DNA from: JALHTV01 sp049510055
Lineage (GTDB): Bacteria > Planctomycetota > Phycisphaerae > SM23-33
Assembly: GCA_049510055.1 (NCBI GenBank)
Contig: JBEKZI010000011.1
Span: 1 to 35,652, forward strand
Length of the DNA: 35,652 bases
Direction: 5' to 3'
The position numbers were made by a program, and so were the translations under genes. The notes under the pieces were generated by a model. It worked only from the letters and a program-made list of their open reading frames with translations, did not search any database and was not told where the DNA came from. Below are positions 31,301 to 35,652 of this stretch, piece after piece; position 1 is the first letter of the stretch; each line of letters begins with the position of its first letter.

Positions 31301-34300
31301 CAGGAGACCTCCCGCCCCTTCGATGCCGAAAGAGACGGGATGGTCCTCGGCGAAGGCGGGGGAATGATCGTCATCGAGCGGGAGAGCCTGGCCCGCGCAC
31401 GAGGGGCGCGTGTCCACGCCTTCATCACCGGCATGGGCGCGAGCAACAACCATTTGGGCATGGTGGAGTCCTCCAGTGTCACCCAGGAGATCGCCATCCG
31501 CGCCTCCTACCGCGGGTTGCCCTATGGGCCCGATGCCGTGGACCTGGTGGAATGCCATGCCACGAGTACTCGGCAAGGGGACTTGGAGGAGGTTCGGGCC
31601 CTGAAGACGTTCTTCAATTCCTCCAAGCGCACCGTGCTGACGTCATTCAAGTCCCAGATCGGACACACCCTGGGCGCCTCGGGCATTAACAACCTCATTC
31701 GGGGAATCATGGCCATGAAGATGGGGGTTTTCCCGGCCACCCTCAATTATGAGCATCCGGACCCGGACATGGGCTTGGAAGGATCGGGTCTCTTCATCGC
31801 CCCTGAGCCGCTTGATTGGAAGCGCAGGACCGGCCAGCCCAGAAGGCTTCAGGTCAACGCCTTCGGGTTTGGAGGCTCCAACTACGTTGTACAGGTGGAG
31901 CAGGCCCTGGACGACGTGGATACGATCCTGGTCTCCCCGGACCGAGAGGCTCGTCGGACGGAACAGACGGGGGACGGCTCTGCGACACTCCGGGGCGTCT
32001 CCGTCTTCCGGACCGAGATGGGCGGCCGCACCTGCCGCATGGCCGTTGTGGCGCCATCCGAAAAAGAGGCGCTCACGGTCCTCCAGAGGTCCGCCGCCCT
32101 TGCCGAAGCCGGCATCGTCTCACCCAAGGCGGTGCGGTCCCTGGCGCAGCAGGGAATCTTCATAAGCCCCGAGGATTTGCCCGCCCCGCTGCTCGCTTTT
32201 GTATTCCCCGGACAAGGGGCACACTATGGAGGCATGGGGCGGGGGCTCTACGAATCCTTTCCCGTCATCAAGGAGTGGATGGATCGGGCGGCGGCGGCAG
32301 CGGACTTCGACCTCCTGCACTTGTTGTTCCATGATCGAGAGGAGAACCTTCAGAAGACCCGCTGGCAGCAACCGGCCCTGTTCGCCCTGGAACACGCCAT
32401 GGCTCGCCACCTCATCACCCTGGGCATCCACCCGAGGGCTATGGCCGGCCACAGTCTGGGCGAACTGAGCGCCTTGTGCCTAGCCGGCGTCTATTCGCTG
32501 GAGGACGGGTTCCGAATCGTGAACATGAGGGCCCGCTGCATGGACAAGGCCGCCGCCGGGCACGTGGACCCCGGCGTCATGGCGGCCGTGGACGCCCCAT
32601 TGGATCTGCTTAGGGAGATGATCCATGGACGGGCGGATGTCCACATTGGCAATATCAATGCACCGAACCAGGTCGTCCTGAGCGGCCACACCGAGGCGGT
32701 CAAACGTCTCGGCGAAAAACTGAAGGAAATGGGATACCGGTTTACCCTCTTGCGGGTCAGCATGGCCTTCCACTCTCCGGCCATGAGGGTCATTCATGAC
32801 GAACTTGAGGCGTACGTGGCCTCCCTCCCATTTCACGCCCCGCGGATCCCCGTCATCTCCAACACGACCCTGGCGCCGTATCCATCCGATCCCGGTGAGA
32901 TCAGGCGAATCCTGATGGCCCACCTGGAATCTACCGTCCATTGGACGAATAATGTCCAGACCCTTTGGAATGATTACGGAATCCGGCTCTTCGTGGAGGT
33001 GGGCCCCGGCGACATCTTGAGCAATCTCATCGCCGACACGCTCCCTGAAGCGGCATGCATCCAGACCTGCCTTCCCCCCGCAGAGGACCTCATTCACACG
33101 ACCGCCCTGGCCCAGCTCTTCGTTCAAGGGCATCTGAGGGTTCCAGGAGAACCGCGGTTTGTTTCCCTCGCCGGATTCCAGAAGGCTCCCGCATCTCGCC
33201 GCAACGCCCCAGCCGGGCAGCGGCCCTCCCGACCCATCGAGCGCCGCCCGGCCATCCCGGATGGACAGGCCTCCCCGGCCCTGGCCGAAGCGCCCCAGCG
33301 TCAGGATCACATGGAGGCGCTGATTCGCATCATCATGGACGCCACGGGATTCAACAGGGACGAGATCCAACCCGACATGGATCTCAGGAGGGACCTCTCC
33401 ATCCGCTCCAGCCGTCTCCCGATCATCCTGGATGCCGCGGAACGCCACTTCGGGATCACCATCGAATTGGAGGAGTTACTGCAGGTCCGCACCGTGAAGG
33501 ACATCGCGCAGCGGATCTCCGCCATAGTCGCCCGGCAGGAAGGCGCCGGCTTGCGGACGGCCGCCCAGGCGGCGGACCCCGGCGAGGCGCGGGCTGGAAT
33601 CCCGGAGCCCTTGCAGGATGAGGCGAGTCTCAAGCGGCTCACATTCAACCTCGCCCCTGTGGAGCCGGCGGCCTCTGCGGCCATGGAATTGAGCCCAGGC
33701 GAGTCGGTCCTCCTTCTTGCGCCGGACCAGGATGACGGCATAGCCAAGAGTGCCGGAGACCTACTCAGGCGGGATTACGGCGTTGACACGTTGTCCATGC
33801 CCTTCATGCCGGAGCGATTGGGGCCAGGCGAAGAGGGCTACGACATTCTGACGGCCGAAGGAGCCGCCAGGGCTTCCGAGAGAATCTCGGGGCTCGCGTC
33901 CCTCGTGGGAATGGTCATCACTTTGCCTCAAGGCGGGTCGGGAAGGTGGGAAGGCATGGCGGATGTTTCGCGGCTCCTGGGGGGGCTCTTTCCACTCCTG
34001 AAGGCCTTTCTCCAATCACCCACCAGGAAATTCGTCGTGCTGATCCATTCCCGCAAGGATACCGACACGCTCAGTCGGCTGCTGACGGAGGGGCTGCTCG
34101 GACTGTTTCTGAGTGCGGCGCAGGAACACCCAGCGGTCCAGTTTCGCACATTGGAAATCGACCGGGACACCGACCTGCGCGTGGCCTTACGCGGGGCGCT
34201 GGACCGAGGATGCACCGTGGTGGAACTCATCCATCGTGAGGGAAGGGTCTTCACCTCGCAGGGGCATTTAACCCCTTCGGTCTTCAGGGATCTGCCCAGT

Positions 34301-35652
34301 CTGAATCTTAGCCCCGGAGACGTGGTCGTCATGTCGGGGGGCGCCACGGGGATCAGCGCCCACCTGGCCCGCAGCCTTGCCCCCTTCTCGCCCCGCCTGG
34401 TCTTTTTGGGGAGAACGCCTCTGGATTCAGGCGTCGATGGGGCCAAGCCGCACCCCGAGCCTTCGGGTTTGGAGTCTGGCCCTGACGAATCCAGGGCCCG
34501 GGAGATCGCCCGGACCCTGGCGGATTTGCACGCCTCAGGGATCGAGGCCGCGTACCATACCTGCGATGTCACGGACCCCCAGGCCGTCCGTGCCATCCTG
34601 GGCGAGGTGGCCGGCCGTTACGGCAGGATAGACGGGATCATTCACGGCGCCGGAGTCCTCAGGGACGGTTGGCTCAGCCAAATGAGCCCAGAGGATTTCT
34701 CGCGGGTCGCGGACGTCAAGTTTCTGGGAGCCTGGAATTTATTCTCAGCGGCCCAAGGGGCGGGCCTGAGGTTCTTCGTGGGCCTTTCGTCGGTGGCGGC
34801 GATCCAGGGAAATCCCGGCCAGGCCAACTACGCGGCCGCCAACCGGATGATGTCGGCGCTCCTCAGGTACCTCGGCCGCAAGAACGGCGCCATCCGGTTC
34901 AAGGCGTTGATGCTTCCCCCGGTCGAGGGGGCGGGCATGGCCGAGAACCCGGAGGTCCGGGATCTGATGAAGCGGAAGGGCGTGGCCTACATCCATGCCC
35001 ATGAGCTTGCAGGGCTTTTCTGCCGGGAACTCTTTGTGGCCCCGGCCGACGACGATTGGGTGATGTTCATGAGGACACTGCCCTCCGTGAGGACGGCACG
35101 GCTCAGTGATACCGCCTGTCCTTCGCTCCATGGAGAACTGGATGGGGGCACCGTGGCCTTCAGCCCCCAGGACTTCCCCATGATCGAAGGGATCTCTTGC
35201 TTGGACCTCCGCCGGGAGCACCTGGAGGCCTCAAGAACCTTCTCCAGGCAGAACGATCTTTGGATCGCGGATCATAGGCCCCTGAAGTCCGTCGCGCATC
35301 CTCTGGTCTCAGCCGTCATGGTGCTGGAGACCTTCATGGAAGCCGCCCGGATCCTGTATCCCCACCTCCGGGTGCGGGGAGTGCGCCAGGTGCGATTCAG
35401 GGACATGATCCCATGTCCTCCTGAGGTTCCGCGGTCTTCCAGGATATCCTGCCGCCGAGTCGACGCCGGCCTTCGGGAGGTCGTATGCGAGGTCTCTCTA
35501 TCCATACAGGACATCTCCCCCACAGGAAGAGTGACGGATCGCTTCACCCCGCACTGCACGGGCCAGGTGCTCCTCGATGGCGGAGGAGAGGATCTCGGGG
35601 AAGGGTTCCAGGATTTCCCTGTCCGGCCGGACGAACTACGGACGCGGTCCAT
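28364..35652 (+). CDS. PfaA-like type I polyketide/fatty acid synthase with N-terminal tandem NPD domains, partial
   Basis: An unbroken frame of 2429 codons runs off the window. Domains in order: residues about 1-335, a nitronate-monooxygenase/FabK-like TIM-barrel domain that looks degenerate (Phe148 where the catalytic His is expected: GCEASGFVSG). About 336-590, a second, canonical NPD/enoyl-reductase-like domain with GYEAGGHVGQ (His486). About 720-1170, ketosynthase with Cys924 in VSAACATSLVALHSA, His1065 in VECHATST and His1101 in KSQIGHTLGASG. About 1276-1556, acyltransferase with Ser1364 in GHSLGEL. About 1650-1735, acyl carrier domain with the odd motif DLSIRSSRL (probable Ser1682). 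About 1985-2240, ketoreductase with VMSGGATGIS and Tyr2156 in YAAAN. From about 2290, a dehydratase hot-dog domain (DHRPLKSVAHP, His2304). KS-AT-ACP-KR-DH is the PfaA order. The product is probably a reduced acyl chain, perhaps for the adjacent sphingolipid genes. Confidence 0.88.
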   Translation, partial: MSAEEQVPIIAFVWRPEEIGRPVTQMARHTGSRAVFDFSMMEAEALHSFLQKADPAGHVGDIKISAPALMNPSVGRLLKETGVRNLWVECQSQFLPGDPSAILRRLRALSENYRCFPIIGDVDLLAAMVKEGSGIGRIVLKGCEASGFVSGETTLVLYSAAREMLRAPAKPLDILIWGGIWTPEAAAAFLSTGATGIVFESVHWLTDLVSIEDLQRRQLAGLRMDSTALVGLDLQVPCRLFNKGNSRAFKEIKALEDSLCAAEITDESRRSFVSQVQARALQPLESHFTQGEVIPLGVEAAFAASFAERFGTGTETAVKAFLEEIRNVCRSAEVKKDCFLDSPVAREMGIKYPFIQGAMSCITDVPEFALKVADAGGLPTIALGLMDAKTRDRRLGRLPEIMGGRPYAVNVVSLAENPFRETHLAWIKQHRPRFVWIAGGDLAPIRELLECGIGVAYIAPDGALLGLALEAGVRYVVCEGYEAGGHVGQHSTLTLAQMVLDLKRRKPSLFQDCRVILAGGIFNRETAFMAALLGADAIQMGTAYLATQEIVETGALTALYRRMIMESPPGGTVVSGQSTGLRVRSLRTPRVAAVLSLEREFAAGHQDEQSFRTRMEQMTAGSLFAAARGVDRSSGRPLDEQACLERGQFMSGACAGLIRNVQSLESFHREVAEGPLVLHQPFEESIEKISEPPPGAPPPMKTPSSRVGYGLKQVAPPPDAHERIAITGMSILNALGKSPEEVWAASVAMKSGITLVPPSRWDYRRYYDPRPRVPDKTYCKVGAFLDVQISRNELGIPPQDFRTMTAATRITMWLADRAIRASGILESDIPRERIGVLISQNSGEAAGTLTNIIIRAYVYDILAAIKRAVPLTPDQTSAIEQEVKAGRMAPDDTTLLGRLNCTAAGFVCNRYGFMGPSYSVSAACATSLVALHSAMQMIRNGIIDAAIVGGGEDDLTHLHFLEFSALGALFGLSGRERPPQETSRPFDAERDGMVLGEGGGMIVIERESLARARGARVHAFITGMGASNNHLGMVESSSVTQEIAIRASYRGLPYGPDAVDLVECHATSTRQGDLEEVRALKTFFNSSKRTVLTSFKSQIGHTLGASGINNLIRGIMAMKMGVFPATLNYEHPDPDMGLEGSGLFIAPEPLDWKRRTGQPRRLQVNAFGFGGSNYVVQVEQALDDVDTILVSPDREARRTEQTGDGSATLRGVSVFRTEMGGRTCRMAVVAPSEKEALTVLQRSAALAEAGIVSPKAVRSLAQQGIFISPEDLPAPLLAFVFPGQGAHYGGMGRGLYESFPVIKEWMDRAAAAADFDLLHLLFHDREENLQKTRWQQPALFALEHAMARHLITLGIHPRAMAGHSLGELSALCLAGVYSLEDGFRIVNMRARCMDKAAAGHVDPGVMAAVDAPLDLLREMIHGRADVHIGNINAPNQVVLSGHTEAVKRLGEKLKEMGYRFTLLRVSMAFHSPAMRVIHDELEAYVASLPFHAPRIPVISNTTLAPYPSDPGEIRRILMAHLESTVHWTNNVQTLWNDYGIRLFVEVGPGDILSNLIADTLPEAACIQTCLPPAEDLIHTTALAQLFVQGHLRVPGEPRFVSLAGFQKAPASRRNAPAGQRPSRPIERRPAIPDGQASPALAEAPQRQDHMEALIRIIMDATGFNRDEIQPDMDLRRDLSIRSSRLPIILDAAERHFGITIELEELLQVRTVKDIAQRISAIVARQEGAGLRTAAQAADPGEARAGIPEPLQDEASLKRLTFNLAPVEPAASAAMELSPGESVLLLAPDQDDGIAKSAGDLLRRDYGVDTLSMPFMPERLGPGEEGYDILTAEGAARASERISGLASLVGMVITLPQGGSGRWEGMADVSRLLGGLFPLLKAFLQSPTRKFVVLIHSRKDTDTLSRLLTEGLLGLFLSAAQEHPAVQFRTLEIDRDTDLRVALRGALDRGCTVVELIHREGRVFTSQGHLTPSVFRDLPSLNLSPGDVVVMSGGATGISAHLARSLAPFSPRLVFLGRTPLDSGVDGAKPHPEPSGLESGPDESRAREIARTLADLHASGIEAAYHTCDVTDPQAVRAILGEVAGRYGRIDGIIHGAGVLRDGWLSQMSPEDFSRVADVKFLGAWNLFSAAQGAGLRFFVGLSSVAAIQGNPGQANYAAANRMMSALLRYLGRKNGAIRFKALMLPPVEGAGMAENPEVRDLMKRKGVAYIHAHELAGLFCRELFVAPADDDWVMFMRTLPSVRTARLSDTACPSLHGELDGGTVAFSPQDFPMIEGISCLDLRREHLEASRTFSRQNDLWIADHRPLKSVAHPLVSAVMVLETFMEAARILYPHLRVRGVRQVRFRDMIPCPPEVPRSSRISCRRVDAGLREVVCEVSLSIQDISPTGRVTDRFTPHCTGQVLLDGGGEDLGEGFQDFPVRPDELRTRS

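Noticed and set aside
32480..33448. 322-codon minus-strand frame in the PKS
   Set aside because: Antisense to the acyltransferase and ACP domains; no recognisable motif.
1..35652. CRISPR arrays, insertion sequences or rRNA
   Set aside because: No regularly spaced repeats, transposase motifs or rRNA signatures were seen on either strand.

Overview
The window reads as chromosomal DNA from a GC-rich anaerobic or microaerophilic bacterium with an outer membrane. The best guess is a Planctomycetota (Phycisphaerae-like) genome. The hints are LptE- and BamD-type envelope genes, small zinc-ribbon and multi-pass membrane proteins, alanine/proline-rich 'TTQPATSPAP' linkers, and a C-terminal DPFTGK...YSVG...DDGG motif that I associate with planctomycete hypothetical proteins. 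This is inference; no rRNA or marker phylogeny is available here.

Layout. 1-10.3 kb is ordinary host sequence: the 3' end of proA, a small CxxC protein, a convergent two-gene membrane operon, aspS, a BamD-like/LptE-like pair, two tandem paralogous hypothetical genes, and a B12-binding-fold protein that lacks the cobalamin-ligating His. 10.9-19.35 kb is a tRNA-associated genomic island. An intact tRNA-Ile2(CAU) gene stands at 10894-10966, and its last 43 bases are repeated exactly at 19309-19351, directly followed by a strong hairpin that was probably the original tRNA terminator. The 8.4 kb between the repeats carries a perR-katA-rbr peroxide-defence operon, an MgtA-type P-type ATPase, an RNB-family exoribonuclease, and two broken genes (a mobile-element HTH protein and a metal ABC permease). 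No integrase was found inside.

19.8-21.9 kb encodes IorA and IorB (indolepyruvate:ferredoxin oxidoreductase). IorA lacks the usual C-terminal ferredoxin domain.

22.2 kb to the right edge is a lipid-biosynthesis locus and the most interesting part. It holds a single 1108-residue protein fusing a fatty acyl-AMP ligase, an acyl carrier protein and a serine-palmitoyltransferase-like alpha-oxoamine synthase; a divergent extended SDR that fits a 3-keto-ceramide reductase; a GNAT-fold protein resembling the bacterial ceramide synthase bCerS; and a giant PKS/PUFA-synthase-like protein (over 2400 residues, running off the window) with two N-terminal nitronate-monooxygenase/FabK-like domains followed by KS-AT-ACP-KR-DH. 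Together these suggest a bacterial sphingolipid (ceramide-like) pathway. Acyl activation, carrier and condensation are fused in one polypeptide, and the acyl chain may be made by an adjacent PfaA-like synthase.
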